From NCBI RefSeq assembly GCF_000719865.1, contig NZ_JOID01000003.1:186001-250000 (forward strand): 64,000 bases of DNA, in the 5' to 3' direction. The DNA comes from Streptomyces albus subsp. albus (lineage in GTDB: Bacteria > Actinomycetota > Actinomycetes > Streptomycetales > Streptomycetaceae). The notes below the pieces were generated by a model. The model was not told the DNA's origin and searched no databases. It worked only from the letters and a program-made list of their open reading frames with translations. Positions within the stretch are counted from its first letter, which is position 1; every line of letters begins with the position of its first letter. A program made the translations under genes and the position numbers. Shown one piece after another: positions 35,263 to 46,143 of the stretch.

Positions 35263-35934
35263 GTGTCCTCGCCCCCTCCCAGTGCCCGCTCCTGGACTCC
35301 GGACGAGGGCCGGCCCGCCCGGCTCGTGGTGCTGGTCTCCGGCTCCGGTACGAATCTCCAGGCGCTGCTCGACGCGGTCGCGGCCGCCGAGGACGGCTCG
35401 TACGGCGCCGAGATCGTCGCCGTCGGCGCCGACCGCGACGGCATCGCCGGCCTGGAGCGCGCCGAGCGCGCCGGGCTGCCGGTGTTCGTCTGCCGCCTCG
35501 GCGACCACCCGGACCGCGCCGCCTGGGACCGGGCGCTCACCGAGGCCACCGCCCGCTTCGCACCGGACCTCGTGGTCTCGGCGGGCTTCATGAAGATCGT
35601 GGGCAAGGAATTCCTCGCCCGCTTCGGGGGACGGTTCATCAACACCCACCCCGCGCTGCTCCCCAGCTTCCCCGGCGCCCACGCCGTGCGCGACGCACTC
35701 GCGTACGGGGTGCGGGTGACCGGCTGCACCGTCCACTTCGTCGACGACGGCGTCGACACCGGCCCCGTCATCGCCCAGGGCGTGGTCGAGGTCCGGGACG
35801 AGGACCACGAGGACGGCGGAGCGGCGCTCCATGAGCGCATCAAGGAAGTCGAGCGACGGCTGCTCGTCGAGGTCGTGGGGCGTCTGGCCCGCAACGGCTA
35901 TCGCATTGAGGGACGAAAGGTACAGATCCCATGA
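35263..35934 (+). CDS. purN: Phosphoribosylglycinamide formyltransferase (GART)
   Basis: PurN formylates glycinamide ribonucleotide with 10-formyl-THF in purine synthesis. The protein (223 residues) shows [19 protein letters not shown] at the phosphate-binding loop, [22 protein letters not shown] with the catalytic Asn and His, and [20 protein letters not shown] with the catalytic Asp. The start chosen is GTG 35263 with GAGAGAGAG upstream; an upstream ATG would add an unconserved leader. Its stop overlaps the purH start (ATGA), so the two enzymes that use formyl-THF are coupled. Confidence 0.96.
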   Translation: MSSPPPSARSWTPDEGRPARLVVLVSGSGTNLQALLDAVAAAEDGSYGAEIVAVGADRDGIAGLERAERAGLPVFVCRLGDHPDRAAWDRALTEATARFAPDLVVSAGFMKIVGKEFLARFGGRFINTHPALLPSFPGAHAVRDALAYGVRVTGCTVHFVDDGVDTGPVIAQGVVEVRDEDHEDGGAALHERIKEVERRLLVEVVGRLARNGYRIEGRKVQIP

Positions 35935-37535
35935 CCACTCCTGAAGGCCTCGCGGGCCTGCAAGGCCCCGACGGCACGCAGCGGCCCATCCGCCGCGCGC
36001 TGGTCAGCGTCTACGACAAGACCGGCCTGGAGGAGCTGGCCCGGGGGCTGCACGAGGCCGGCGTCGAGCTGGTCTCCACCGGTTCCACGGCCGGGCGGAT
36101 CGCCGCCGCCGGCGTGCCCGTCACCAAGGTCGAGGAGCTGACCGGCTTCCCCGAGTGCCTGGACGGCCGCGTCAAGACGCTGCACCCCCGGGTGCACGCC
36201 GGGATCCTCGCCGACCTGCGTCTGGAGGAGCACCGGAAGCAGCTCGACGAGCTGGAGGTGGCGCCTTTCGAACTGGTCGTCGTCAACCTCTACCCCTTCC
36301 AGGAGACCGTCGCCTCCGGCGCCGGCCCCGACGAGTGCGTCGAGCAGATCGACATCGGCGGGCCGTCCATGGTGCGCGCCGCCGCCAAGAACCACCCCTC
36401 GGTCGCCGTGGTCACCAGCCCCGGGCGGTACGGGGACGTCCTCGCCGCCGTCCGTGACGGCGGCTTCGGCCTGGACGCGCGCAAGCGGCTCGCCGCCGAG
36501 GCGTTCCAGCACACCGCCGCGTACGACGCCGCCGTCGCCTCCTGGTTCACCGGGACCTACGCCCCCGAGCACGCGGAGAACGTCACCGCGCTGCCCGAGT
36601 TCCTCGGCGAGACCTGGCGCCGCAAGAGCACCCTCCGCTACGGCGAGAACCCGCACCAGTCGGCCGCCCTCTACACCGACGGCACCCCCGAGGGCCTCGC
36701 CAACGCCGAGCAGCTGCACGGCAAGGAGATGTCCTTCAACAACTACGTGGACACCGAGGCCGCCCGCCGCGCCGCCTACGACCACGACGAGCCCTGCGTG
36801 GCGATCATCAAGCACGCCAACCCGTGCGGCATCGCCATCGGCGCCGACGTGGCCGAGGCGCACCGCAAGGCGCACGCCTGCGATCCGCTGTCGGCCTTCG
36901 GTGGTGTGATCGCCGTCAACCGCCCGGTGTCCGTCGCGATGGCCGAGCAGGTCGCGGAGATCTTCACCGAGGTCGTCGCGGCCCCGGCGTACGAGGACGG
37001 CGCCGTCGAGGTGCTGGCCCGCAAGAAGAACATCCGGGTGCTGCGCGTCCAGGGCGCCCCGGTCCGGGCGAATGAGCTGCGGCCCGTCTCCGGCGGCGTG
37101 CTCCTGCAGCACAGCGACCGCCTCCAGGCGGAGGGCGACCTGCCCGAGACCTGGACCCGGGTCTCCGGCGACGCGCTGGACGAGACCGGGCTGGCCGAAC
37201 TGGCCTTCGCCTGGCGCGCCTGCCGCGCCGTGAAGTCCAACGCCATCCTGCTGGCCAGGGGCGGCGCGACCGTCGGCGTCGGCATGGGCCAGGTCAACCG
37301 CGTCGACTCCGCGAAGCTCGCGGTGCAGCGGGCCGGCGCGGAGCGGGCGGCCGGCGCGTACGCCGCCTCCGACGCCTTCTTCCCGTTCCCGGACGGCCTG
37401 GAGGTGCTGCTGGAGGCCGGTGTCACCGCCGTCGTCCAGCCGGGCGGCTCCGTCCGCGACGAGCAGGTGATCGAGGCGGCGAAGGCGGCCGGCGTCACGA
37501 TGTACCTCACCGGGACCCGGCACTTCTTCCACTGA
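35931..37535 (+). CDS. purH: AICAR transformylase / IMP cyclohydrolase
   Basis: This 534-residue bifunctional enzyme makes the last two steps to IMP. The N-terminal cyclohydrolase domain (residues about 20-150) shows [33 protein letters not shown] and [16 protein letters not shown]. The C-terminal transformylase domain shows [33 protein letters not shown] and [13 protein letters not shown], where the Lys-His pair of the IIKHANPCG motif is catalytic. It starts at the ATGA junction with purN, and a hairpin follows. Confidence 0.98.
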   Translation: MTTPEGLAGLQGPDGTQRPIRRALVSVYDKTGLEELARGLHEAGVELVSTGSTAGRIAAAGVPVTKVEELTGFPECLDGRVKTLHPRVHAGILADLRLEEHRKQLDELEVAPFELVVVNLYPFQETVASGAGPDECVEQIDIGGPSMVRAAAKNHPSVAVVTSPGRYGDVLAAVRDGGFGLDARKRLAAEAFQHTAAYDAAVASWFTGTYAPEHAENVTALPEFLGETWRRKSTLRYGENPHQSAALYTDGTPEGLANAEQLHGKEMSFNNYVDTEAARRAAYDHDEPCVAIIKHANPCGIAIGADVAEAHRKAHACDPLSAFGGVIAVNRPVSVAMAEQVAEIFTEVVAAPAYEDGAVEVLARKKNIRVLRVQGAPVRANELRPVSGGVLLQHSDRLQAEGDLPETWTRVSGDALDETGLAELAFAWRACRAVKSNAILLARGGATVGVGMGQVNRVDSAKLAVQRAGAERAAGAYAASDAFFPFPDGLEVLLEAGVTAVVQPGGSVRDEQVIEAAKAAGVTMYLTGTRHFFH

Positions 37536-37565
37536 GCCGGCCCGCCCCGCACCCCCGCGGGAGCC

Positions 37566-37608
37566 GCCCGGGCCGCGCCCCCCTTCGCCGGGGCGGCGCG
37601 GCCCGGGC
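37566..37608. terminator. Hairpin after purNH
   Basis: A 13-bp stem (gcccgggccgcgc with its complement at 37596-37608) with further C/G pairing inside the loop lies 30 bp after purH. Confidence 0.7.
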
Positions 37609-37714
37609 CCGTACACCCACGGGCGCCCGCGCCCGCCCCCACCGCACCCGCACTCGCCCCCGTCGCGGCGGACCTCATTGGCCACCGCCGCCGCCCATCC
37701 GGGAGGATGAAGCC

Positions 37715-38596
37715 ATGACTGCCCAGATTCTCGACGGCAAGGCCACCGCGGCCGCGATCAAATCGGAACTCGCCACCCGCGTCGCGGAGCTCAAGGCCCG
37801 CGGCGTCACGCCCGGCCTCGGCACCCTCCTCGTCGGCGACGACGTCGGCAGCCAGAAGTACGTCGCCGGGAAGCACCGCGACTGCGCGCAGGTCGGCATC
37901 GCCTCCATCCAGCGCGAACTCCCCGCGACCGCCACGCAGGAGGAGATCGAGGCGGTCGTACGGGAGCTGAACGAGGACCCGGCCTGCACCGGCTACATCG
38001 TCCAGCTCCCGCTGCCCAAGGGCATCGACACCGGCCGTGTCCTGGAGCTGATCGACCCGGCGAAGGACGCCGACGGGCTCGCCCCGATGAGCCTGGGCAA
38101 GCTGGTGCTCAACCAGGAGGCCGCCCTGCCCTGCACCCCCAACGGCATCCTGGCGCTGCTGCGCCGCCACGGCGTGGAGACGAAGGGCGCGCATCTGACC
38201 GTCGTCGGCCGCGGGATGACCGTCGGCCGGTCCATCGGGCTGCTGTTCACGCGCCGCGAGGTCAACGCGACCGTGACCCTCTGCCACACCGGCACCCGCG
38301 ACCTCTCCGCCCAGCTCCGGCAGGCCGACATCATCGTCGCCGCCGCCGGCGCCCCGCACATCGTCCGGCCCGAGGACGTCAAGCCGGGCGCCGCCGTCCT
38401 GGACGTCGGCGTCAGCCGGGACGAGAGCGGGAAGATCGTCGGCGATGTGCACCCGGACGTGGCCGAGGTCGCCGGCTGGGTGGCGCCGAACCCGGGCGGT
38501 GTCGGCCCGATGACCCGCGCGCTGCTGCTGCAGAACGTGGTGGAGGCCGCCGAACGGCAGGCCGGGATCCGGCCCACCGCGGACCATGCGGGCTGA
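37715..38596 (+). CDS. folD: Methylenetetrahydrofolate dehydrogenase / cyclohydrolase
   Basis: FolD interconverts 5,10-methylene-THF and 10-formyl-THF, feeding the formyl donors used by PurN and PurH next door. The 293-residue protein has the catalytic Lys in [16 protein letters not shown], the signature [29 protein letters not shown], the nucleotide-binding [16 protein letters not shown] and the C-terminal [15 protein letters not shown] and [23 protein letters not shown] precedes the ATG. It overlaps the DUF3017 gene by 11 bp. Confidence 0.98.
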   Translation: MTAQILDGKATAAAIKSELATRVAELKARGVTPGLGTLLVGDDVGSQKYVAGKHRDCAQVGIASIQRELPATATQEEIEAVVRELNEDPACTGYIVQLPLPKGIDTGRVLELIDPAKDADGLAPMSLGKLVLNQEAALPCTPNGILALLRRHGVETKGAHLTVVGRGMTVGRSIGLLFTRREVNATVTLCHTGTRDLSAQLRQADIIVAAAGAPHIVRPEDVKPGAAVLDVGVSRDESGKIVGDVHPDVAEVAGWVAPNPGGVGPMTRALLLQNVVEAAERQAGIRPTADHAG

Positions 38597-39089
38597 GGCC
38601 GGCGTGGAGAGCCGCGCGGCGGGCGACGGCCCCGAGACGCCCGACGGGGCCGGGAGCTCCGGGACGTCCGAGGCCGGCGGCCCGGGCCCGGGCTCCGGCG
38701 CGGGCCGGAGCCGCCGCTTCCCCCGCTTCACGCGAAGCACCGCCAGGCCCGAGGGCGGCGGCCGCGCGGCGCCGGGCGACGCCCCGGCGCCGGTACGGCA
38801 GTGGCCGCTGCTGTCGGTGATGGGCGGCACCGCGGTCGGTCTGGTCCTCGTCGCCTTCGGCGTGTCCCGGATCGGCACCCTGCTCATCGGGCTCTCACTG
38901 CTCGCCGGCGCGGTGCTGCGCCGGGTGCTGCCGTCGGTGGGCATGCTGGCCGTGCGCTCCCGCTTCACGGACATGGTGACGTACGGGCTGCTGGGCACCC
39001 TGATCTCGCTGCTGGCCCTGATGTCGCTCCCCGACCCCTGGCTGGAGATCCCCTGGCTGGAGGAGATCATCCGCTTCGCGGTGCGCTGA
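38586..39089 (+). CDS. DUF3017 small membrane protein
   Basis: This 167-residue protein has a disordered Gly/Ala/Pro-rich first half. The second half has three hydrophobic segments: [42 protein letters not shown] and [19 protein letters not shown]. The order and the [18 protein letters not shown] loop fit DUF3017, which usually follows folD in actinobacteria. It is translated from an ATG inside the end of folD. No enzymatic motif is visible and the function is unknown. Confidence 0.85.
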   Translation: MRAEAGVESRAAGDGPETPDGAGSSGTSEAGGPGPGSGAGRSRRFPRFTRSTARPEGGGRAAPGDAPAPVRQWPLLSVMGGTAVGLVLVAFGVSRIGTLLIGLSLLAGAVLRRVLPSVGMLAVRSRFTDMVTYGLLGTLISLLALMSLPDPWLEIPWLEEIIRFAVR

Positions 39090-39140
39090 CGCCGGCCACG
39101 CCACGGCCGCGGCACAGGCACGGCCACGGCACACACGGGA

Positions 39141-39180
39141 CGGCGGCCCGTCCTCTCCCCCGTGAGAGGACGGGCCGCCG
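39141..39180. terminator. Bidirectional hairpin between DUF3017 and peptidoglycan-binding genes
   Basis: A perfect 17-bp stem (cggcggcccgtcctctc and its complement at 39164-39180) with a 6-base loop sits between two convergent genes. Confidence 0.85.
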
Positions 39181-39206
39181 CCGTGTACGGAAGGAGCCGC
39201 CGCCGC

Positions 39207-39623
39207 TTACTTGCCGCGCAGCGCCTTCCAGGTCTTCGGGCCGACGATGCCGTCCGCCTGGCCCGCCCCCATGTACTTCTTCTGGAACCACTTGACGTGG
39301 CTGCGGGTCTTCGGCCCGAAGACGCCGTCGACGGCGATGTTCGCGGAGCCGGAGGCCGTGTCGTTGATGAGCTTCTGGATCTCCTTGACCCGCGCGCCCC
39401 TGTCGCCGTAGTCGGTGTACGCGCGGCCGGAGTAGTAGCCGCAGTAGAAGCCGATGGTCGAGTGGTAGTAGCAGCTCGCGGCGGCCGAGGCCGGCGCGGC
39501 GGCACCCGCGTGGCCGGAGTCGGTGGCGACGGCCGGGGCGGTGAGCAGCCCGGTGCCCAGGACGGCGGCGCCCAGCGTGATGGCGATGCGCTGGTGTGCG
39601 TTCCGGCGCTTCGGTGCGTTCAT
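39207..39623 (-). CDS. Secreted peptidoglycan-binding domain protein
   Basis: This 138-residue exported protein has a Sec signal peptide (MNAPKRRNAHQRIAITLGAAVLGTGLLTAPAVA, cleavage near residue 33-35). A short Cys/Tyr-rich stretch (ASCYYHSTIGFYCGYYSG) precedes one PG_binding_1 domain (ARVKEIQKLINDTASGSANIAVDGVFGPKTRSHVKWFQKKYMGAGQADGIVGPKTWKAL). It should act at the cell wall, probably as a binding module without a catalytic partner. The start ATG 39623 has AGGGGGAA upstream. Its domain matches the C-terminal domain of the divergent helix-turn-helix protein next door. Confidence 0.9.
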   Translation of the reverse strand: MNAPKRRNAHQRIAITLGAAVLGTGLLTAPAVATDSGHAGAAAPASAAASCYYHSTIGFYCGYYSGRAYTDYGDRGARVKEIQKLINDTASGSANIAVDGVFGPKTRSHVKWFQKKYMGAGQADGIVGPKTWKALRGK

Positions 39624-39955
39624 GTGACGTATTCCCCCTGTGTGGTCGGGTGGTGGTGCGGAGGGCGGCGCGGGGTGGGCCGCGCCGCCCCTGGTGCCGA
39701 ACCGATAGTGCGGGCCATTCCTCGGCGGCGCCACGCCTGCCCGCCGGCCGGGGCGATCGTGGGACGGCACCCGCTCCCACCTGCTGGGACGCCGCCTGGG
39801 ACGGTGCGGTGCGGGGACGCGTGCGAGGGCCGGGCCCTGACCGGAACCCGTCGGTTCGGTGCCCGGCGTGAGAAACCCCGTGCCTCGCCGTCAAGTTCTC
39901 GGGCGTGGCGGGGGATAACCTCCCTCCGGGGCTCCGGACGCGGATGAGGTGGAGC
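39624..39955. promoter_or_regulatory. Divergent promoter region
   Basis: This 332-bp region between the peptidoglycan-binding gene and the first helix-turn-helix gene carries GTGGGA-N10-TCCCAC at 39759-39780, followed by further tgggac copies, which looks like an operator. A GATAACCT sequence near 39913 is a candidate -10 for the plus-strand gene. Confidence 0.4.
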
Positions 39956-40798
39956 ATGTCGCGTTGGAAGCAGTTGCCGGACACGCTCGACGAACGGGCG
40001 CGGCAACTGGTGGTGCAGTTGAGACGGCTCAAGGACCGCAGCGGCCTGAGCCTGGTCTCGCTCGGCAGGAAGACCGCGTACAGCCGTTCGTCCTGGGAGC
40101 GCTATCTCAACGGGAAGGCGCTGCCGCCGCGCCAGGCGGTGGAGCAGCTCGCCCGGCTCGGCGGGACGGACCCCACCCGGCTGCTGGTGCTCCACGAACT
40201 CGCCGAGGCGGCCGTCCGCGGGCCCGGCGCAACCCGGGCGGCCGGGAGCGCGGACGCGGAGACGGGCCCGGCGGGGGACGCCACGCGAGCGGGCGGTGCC
40301 GGTCCGGAACCGGCCGGTGAGCCGTCGGCTCCCCGCCGCCGCTCGCGGGCACCGCTGGTGGCCGGTCTCGCGGTGGCGGCCGTGGCCGTCGCGGCCGCGG
40401 TGCTGGTCGCCGCGCCCTGGGAGGACGAGGGCGGCCCGGCCGCCTCCACGCCGGCGCAGGGGAGCCCCTCCGCGCCGGCGGAGCCCTCCGCCCGGGCGCA
40501 CGACGGTCCGTACGTCTACGAACCGGGCCGCACCTACCACTGCGACGTGCGCCGCGAGAACGGCCTCCTCGGCGCGGGGCACAGCGCGACCCGCGACGCC
40601 GTGCTCCAGACCTCCACCACCGGCTGGGACGTCGTGGAGGCCCAGTGCCTGCTGAAGCACCACGGCTTCTCCCCGGGCGGCATCGACGGCATCTACGGTG
40701 ATCTGACGACCCGGGCCGTCAAGCGCATCCAGGACAAGCACGGGCTCGTGGTCGACGGCAAGGTCGGCCCGCACACCTGGGGAGTGCTGCGCCGATGA
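39956..40798 (+). CDS. Membrane-anchored HTH protein with peptidoglycan-binding domain
   Basis: This 280-residue protein has three parts: an XRE-like helix-turn-helix at residues 8-70 (DTLDERARQLVVQLRRLKDRSGLSLVSLGRKTAYSRSSWERYLNGKALPPRQAVEQLARL), one membrane helix at about 130-155 (APLVAGLAVAAVAVAAAVLVAA), and a C-terminal PG_binding_1-type domain at about 195-280 (WDVVEAQCLLKHHGFSPGGIDGIYGDLTTRAVKRIQDKHGLVVDGKVGPHTWGVL). This design could sense wall material and act on DNA or proteins inside. The start at MSRWKQLP matches the third paralogue and has GAGGTGGAG upstream. It overlaps the next gene as ATGA. Confidence 0.88.
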   Translation: MSRWKQLPDTLDERARQLVVQLRRLKDRSGLSLVSLGRKTAYSRSSWERYLNGKALPPRQAVEQLARLGGTDPTRLLVLHELAEAAVRGPGATRAAGSADAETGPAGDATRAGGAGPEPAGEPSAPRRRSRAPLVAGLAVAAVAVAAAVLVAAPWEDEGGPAASTPAQGSPSAPAEPSARAHDGPYVYEPGRTYHCDVRRENGLLGAGHSATRDAVLQTSTTGWDVVEAQCLLKHHGFSPGGIDGIYGDLTTRAVKRIQDKHGLVVDGKVGPHTWGVLRR

Positions 40799-41841
40799 CC
40801 GGCAGCGCGGGACACCCCCGCCCGCCCGCGCGGGAGCGCGAGCCCGCCGCCCGGCCGCCCGGGCAGGCTCCCGAATGCGCCCGTCTGGCCGAGGAGTTGC
40901 GGGACCTGCGGAAGAGGACGGGGCTCAGCCTCGCGGCGCTGGCGGAGCGGACCCCCTACAGCAAGTCCTCCTGGGAGCGGTATCTCAACGGGAAGAAGCA
41001 GGTGCCGCGGCAGGCCGTGGAAGCGTTGTGCCGGCTCGCCGGGGAGCGCCCGGACCGGCTGCTCGTGCTGTGGGACCTGGCCGACGCCGAATGGAGCGGC
41101 CGCGGAGCCTCCGTGACGACCCCGGCGGCGGCCGGAACGGCCGGCGGAGACACGGCTTCCGGAGGGACCGGTGCCGAAGGCACCGCTGCCGGAGAGATCG
41201 CGGCCGGAGAGACCGGGAACCGGGACGCCGGGGGAGCGGTGGCCGGACGACCGGCCGCCCCGGAGGCCGCCGGCGGCCTGTTCCGGTGGCCGTACCCGAC
41301 CCGGCGGCGGACAGCCGTCCTCGCCGCCCTCTGCGTGACCGCCGCGGTCGCGGGCGCGCTGGCGCTCGGCGGCATCCGGCCCGGCGGCACCGAGCGGGAG
41401 GCAGCCGCGGGGAGTTCCACCTCCGCGACACCGAGCCCGCCGCCGCCGGGCTGCCGCGGCGCGGCGTGCGACGGCAAGGACCCGGAGAGCATGGGCTGCG
41501 GGATCACCGTGCGGACCCTCGGCGGCCACCGCACGGCCCGGGGAGCGGGCATGGAGATCCGCTACAGCGAACGCTGCGGTGCCGCGTGGGCCCGGATCTG
41601 GCAGTCGCGCGTCGGGGACCGGGTCCGGATCACCGCCCCGGGCGGCCGTTTCCAGCAGGCCGCGGTGGCCGACCGGTACGACGCCGAGGGCTATGTCTAC
41701 ACACCGATGATCGGAGCCGGAGTGCGGTCCGCCCTCCGTGCCTGCCACCTCCCGGCCCCGGGCGGGGAGCGCGAGTGCTTCGACACCACCGCGGACGGGG
41801 AGGAGACCGGGGATCCGGCCGCCGGCGCGGACGCGACCTGA
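40795..41841 (+). CDS. Membrane-anchored HTH protein with DUF2690 domain (copy 1)
   Basis: This 348-residue paralogue of the preceding gene has an XRE-like domain at residues 28-85 (ECARLAEELRDLRKRTGLSLAALAERTPYSKSSWERYLNGKKQVPRQAVEAL), an acidic/Gly-rich linker, a membrane helix at about 175-198 (TAVLAALCVTAAVAGALALGG) and an outer DUF2690 domain (CRGAACDGKDPESMGC and MEIRYSERCGAAWARIWQSRVGDRVRIT). The four-Cys pattern and the RYSxxCGAAWARI core are diagnostic of DUF2690. Its ATG overlaps the preceding stop, so the pair is co-translated. The ligand of DUF2690 is not known. Confidence 0.88.
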   Translation: MTGSAGHPRPPAREREPAARPPGQAPECARLAEELRDLRKRTGLSLAALAERTPYSKSSWERYLNGKKQVPRQAVEALCRLAGERPDRLLVLWDLADAEWSGRGASVTTPAAAGTAGGDTASGGTGAEGTAAGEIAAGETGNRDAGGAVAGRPAAPEAAGGLFRWPYPTRRRTAVLAALCVTAAVAGALALGGIRPGGTEREAAAGSSTSATPSPPPPGCRGAACDGKDPESMGCGITVRTLGGHRTARGAGMEIRYSERCGAAWARIWQSRVGDRVRITAPGGRFQQAAVADRYDAEGYVYTPMIGAGVRSALRACHLPAPGGERECFDTTADGEETGDPAAGADAT

Positions 41842-42392
41842 CGGGCCGCGGCGCCCCCCGCCTTCGGGGCCCTCGGTCCGACGCCGTCAATCCCCGTATT
41901 CGCGCCACGCGTTGACCTGTTGACCCGTCGAGCCCTCGTGTCCCGGTGGGCGGCGGAGCCCGTCCCCTCCCCCGAGCAGGACGAGCTCCGCCTGCCTCCG
42001 AGCCTCTTCGTCCGCGTGTTCGGGATCAAGAGTCAGGGGTGCTCTGTGGCCCGGAGGTGACGGTTCCGGCACGTCGTGATCATGCTGTGCGCGGTGTGTC
42101 GGGAGTCGGTAACGGCTCGGCACGGCCGTGTCCCGGTCCCGCCCGGTCCCGCCCGGTCCCGCACCGTCCCTCGCCCGCGGCCCAACCCGTCCCGAACGGC
42201 ACGGATGCGGGCGTACCGCCGCCGGTGCGGGGGGTGATCCGGGGCCCTCGCGTCCCGAACCGGGAACACCCGTGTCGCCGCCGTGGAGGAACTGACATCC
42301 TGATCCCGAACATCCTTGACGGCAGGCGGTGTTACTGGGAGGTGCACCGCCGCCGGGTACGTGTGCACATGCGGGGGGAACAGGGGGAGGCA
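41842..42392. other. Intergenic region before third HTH gene
   Basis: No gene is supported in this 551-bp stretch. A 10-bp unit (ggtcccgccc) is repeated in tandem around 42131-42170, and the rest is GC-rich. Its length suggests the third helix-turn-helix gene has its own promoter. A TTGACC at 41911-41916 is a possible -35 box, but no matching -10 was found. Confidence 0.5.
42131..42170. repeat. 10-bp tandem repeat
   Basis: The unit ggtcccgccc occurs three times in full and once degenerate in the intergenic region. Confidence 0.8.
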
Positions 42393-43574
42393 ATGCCTCG
42401 TTGGAAGGTGCTGCCGGAGGAACTGGACCCGCAGATACGGGAGTTCACCGGACAGCTCCGCCGGATCGTCGAACTGAGCGGTCTGGGGGTCGGGTCCGTC
42501 GCGGACCGCACCGGCTACAGCAAGACCTCGTGGGACCGCTATCTGAACGGACGTCTGCTGCCGCCGCTCGGCGCCGTGGTGGCGCTGGCCGAGGTGACGG
42601 GCTACGCCATCGGGCCGCTCACGGCCCAGTGGGAGCGGGCCGAGGCGGCGTGGGCCCGCGCCGAGGCCGGGCAGGAGCCCGCCACGGAGCCGCCGCCGGA
42701 CCCGGCGCCGGGCCGGACGGCGTCCGGGCACGCCCCGCCCGGACCCGGGCCGGAAGACGCGCCGCCCGGCCGGTCGACTCCCGGTCGCGGGACACCCGGA
42801 CGGCCGGCCGGTCATGCCGGTCCCGGCCGGACGGCTTCGGAGCGCCCGGACCCCGGGTATCCGACCCCGGACACCGTCGCGCTGTCCGTCGTGACCGCCC
42901 CGGCCGGGCCGGGCGGGGGCCGCGACGCGCGCTCCGGCTCCGGCCCGCGGCCCGGCGGCGGTGCCCGGCGTGCGCTGCTGTTCGGTCTCGGGCTGGCCGG
43001 GGCGCTGGCCGCGGCCGCCGGCGCGGTCTTCTTCCTCGACCTCGGTGACGATGCCCCGGCGGACGGCAAGGCCCGGGTCGCCACCACGCCGGCGTCCACC
43101 CCGGAGCAGGAGCGGACGGAACTCCCGGAGGGCGTCACCTGCTCCGGTGACGACTGCACGGGTGAGGACCCGGAGGAGCAGGGCTGCGGCGGCGAACATG
43201 CCGGTACGGTCACGGAGTTGCGGGTCGGCGCGGCGTTCGTCGAGATGCGGCACAGCGAGGTCTGCGGCGCGGTCTGGGCGCGGATCACCGAGGCGGCCCC
43301 CGGCGACTCGGTGCGGGTGGCCGTGGGAGAGCGGAGCGAGAGCTCGGAGGTCGCGGCCGGGACGGGGACACAGCCCGGGGTGACGGAGGCGTACACCCGG
43401 ATGGTGGCCGCCGAGCGGCCGTCCGACGCCGAGGTCTGCGCCACCACGGCCGCGGGCGAGAAGGGCTGCGCGCGGCCCGGCGCCGCGGAGGGCTCCGCGA
43501 CGTCCGCCCCGCCGGGCGACGGGACCGGGACCGGGGCACCCCCGACCCCGGCAGCTCCGCCCGCCGAGGGGTAA
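42393..43574 (+). CDS. Membrane-anchored HTH protein with DUF2690 domain (copy 2)
   Basis: The third paralogue has 393 residues. The helix-turn-helix domain is at residues 10-70 (LDPQIREFTGQLRRIVELSGLGVGSVADRTGYSKTSWDRYLNGRLLPPLGAVVALAEV), then a Pro/Gly/Arg-rich linker, a membrane helix at about 190-212 (RALLFGLGLAGALAAAAGAVFFL) and DUF2690 (TCSGDDCTGEDPEEQGCGG, VEMRHSEVCGAVWARITEAAPGDSVRV). It starts at MPRWKVLPEELD, matching the first paralogue, with GGGGGAGG just upstream. It differs from copy 1 in a much longer linker. The Cys pattern of DUF2690 is intact, so it is likely functional. Confidence 0.88.
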   Translation: MPRWKVLPEELDPQIREFTGQLRRIVELSGLGVGSVADRTGYSKTSWDRYLNGRLLPPLGAVVALAEVTGYAIGPLTAQWERAEAAWARAEAGQEPATEPPPDPAPGRTASGHAPPGPGPEDAPPGRSTPGRGTPGRPAGHAGPGRTASERPDPGYPTPDTVALSVVTAPAGPGGGRDARSGSGPRPGGGARRALLFGLGLAGALAAAAGAVFFLDLGDDAPADGKARVATTPASTPEQERTELPEGVTCSGDDCTGEDPEEQGCGGEHAGTVTELRVGAAFVEMRHSEVCGAVWARITEAAPGDSVRVAVGERSESSEVAAGTGTQPGVTEAYTRMVAAERPSDAEVCATTAAGEKGCARPGAAEGSATSAPPGDGTGTGAPPTPAAPPAEG

Positions 43575-43719
43575 CCGTCCCGCACGGCCGGCCCCGGTTC
43601 GCGGCGTGGCCGCGGTCTCGTGGGCCGGGCTCCGCGGGGGACGGGCTCCGCGGGCCGGGTGGCCGGGCTCCGCGGGCCGGGGCCGGGTGGCCGGGGCCCG
43701 GCGTTCGGGGTGCTCCAAC

Positions 43720-43762
43720 CGGGCGCCGGGATGCTCTCCGCCGGGCGCCGGGGTGCTCTCCG
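43720..43762. repeat. 21-bp direct repeat pair
   Basis: Two adjacent copies (43720-43740 and 43742-43762) differ by one base. Confidence 0.8.
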
Positions 43763-43868
43763 CGGGGCGGTGGCCGTCCTTCCGTTTCTTTCCGCCGGCC
43801 AGGGCGCATGCTCCCGCCGATCGGGGGCAGGCGCTCCACTACCCCCCACGGGTGCGGCACACCCCCTT

Positions 43869-43907
43869 GGCGGCCGCTCGTCTCCCCCTCCTCGACGAGC
43901 GGCCGCC
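43869..43907. terminator. Hairpin between HTH gene and mdh
   Basis: A perfect 14-bp stem (ggcggccgctcgtc with its complement at 43894-43907) with an 11-base loop lies about 295 bp after the preceding gene. Confidence 0.65.
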
Positions 43908-44001
43908 CTCGCCGTGCCCGGGGACCTCCGCGCCCGTGCCACCGCCGCACCCAGCCGTACCGCCGTACCCCCGCACCCTCCGTCCTCCGGCCGGGCCGTG
44001 A

Positions 44002-45147
<1,146 letters not shown>

Positions 45148-45157
45148 TCCCCGCCCC

Positions 45158-45178
45158 GGACCGGCCCCCGGCCGGTCC
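45158..45178. terminator. Short hairpin after mdh
   Basis: A 9-bp stem (ggaccggcc / ggccggtcc) with a 3-base loop lies 10 bp after mdh. Several cagtgccgg direct copies follow (45260-45320), running into the 3' end of the convergent gene. Confidence 0.55.
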
Positions 45179-45304
45179 CGGCATCTCCCGGCGGCCCGCC
45201 GCCCGGTCCGTGACACGACCGGCGGCGGCCCGCCGTGGTTCCGGCACCGGCCGGAACTCGCAGTGCCGGATCTCCCGGTGCCGGGATGCCCAGTGCCGGA
45301 ACTC

Positions 45305-45862
45305 TCAGTGCCGGCCCGGCTGGTAGACGCCCGGCAGGGCCCGGGTGGTCACGGCGATCCGGTTCCAGGCGTTGATGGTGAGGATGAGCCCGATGAGCTG
45401 GGCGAGCTGGGGCTCGTCGAACTGCGCGGCGGCCCGCTCGTAGACCTCGTCCGGGACCCCGCCGGGCAGCAGGGTGACCGCCTCGGTGAGGGCGAGCGCC
45501 GCCCGCTCCTGCTCCGTGTAGTAGCCGGTGGCCTCCTCCCAGGCGCTCAGCAGGTAGATGCGGTCCTCGCGCTCGCCGGCGGCGCGGGCGTCCTTGGTGT
45601 GCATGTCCAGGCAGAAGGCGCAGTGGTTGAGCTGTGAGGCGCGGATCTTGACGAGCTCCGCCAGCACCGGGTCCACGCCCTCATTGGCGGCCCGGTCGAG
45701 GGCCACCATGGCCCGGTAGACCCCGGGGGCCAGCTTCGGCAGATTCATCCGGGGTCCCCCGAGGGAGTCCCCCGCAGTGCCGCTTTTTCCCGCGGTGCCG
45801 GCCGCGCCGGTCCCGTTCCCCGCTGCCGTGTTGGTCTCGATCTCGGTCGTCGTGTTCGTCAT
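45305..45862 (-). CDS. AhpD-like carboxymuconolactone decarboxylase family protein
   Basis: The 185-residue protein has the alkylhydroperoxidase-D core: LAELVKIRASQLNHCAFCLDMHTKDARAAGEREDRIYLLSAWEEA. The CxxC plus nearby His (CAFCLDMH) form the redox centre. AhpD-type proteins reduce peroxides or hydroperoxidase partners, and many small Streptomyces members have an unknown substrate. About 40 Thr/Gly/Ala residues precede the fold. The start at ATG 45862 is chosen by the reading frame; the ribosome site is weak. It diverges from the transporter operon. Confidence 0.88.
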   Translation of the reverse strand: MTNTTTEIETNTAAGNGTGAAGTAGKSGTAGDSLGGPRMNLPKLAPGVYRAMVALDRAANEGVDPVLAELVKIRASQLNHCAFCLDMHTKDARAAGEREDRIYLLSAWEEATGYYTEQERAALALTEAVTLLPGGVPDEVYERAAAQFDEPQLAQLIGLILTINAWNRIAVTTRALPGVYQPGRH

Positions 45863-46143
45863 GACAGGAACGCTACGGGGCGGGTGGCGCAGACGGATGG
45901 GCCATTTCACCAGTCTGTGTACGGGCCAATCGCCGTGCGCCCGAAGGAGGTTGGCGGCACACCCGGCCGCCCCGGCGGCATTCGGCCATGGCTGTGCGCG
46001 CCATTGACGTGCTCCGGCGAGCGCTCTACGTTCGTTTCGCTTTCCGCACATTCGTGCACAGAGCGAACGCGTGGTGCATGTTCCCCGCGGACATTCGGGG
46101 CGGAACCACCGGCTATCACCGGTCCTCACACTCGGGAGTCTTC

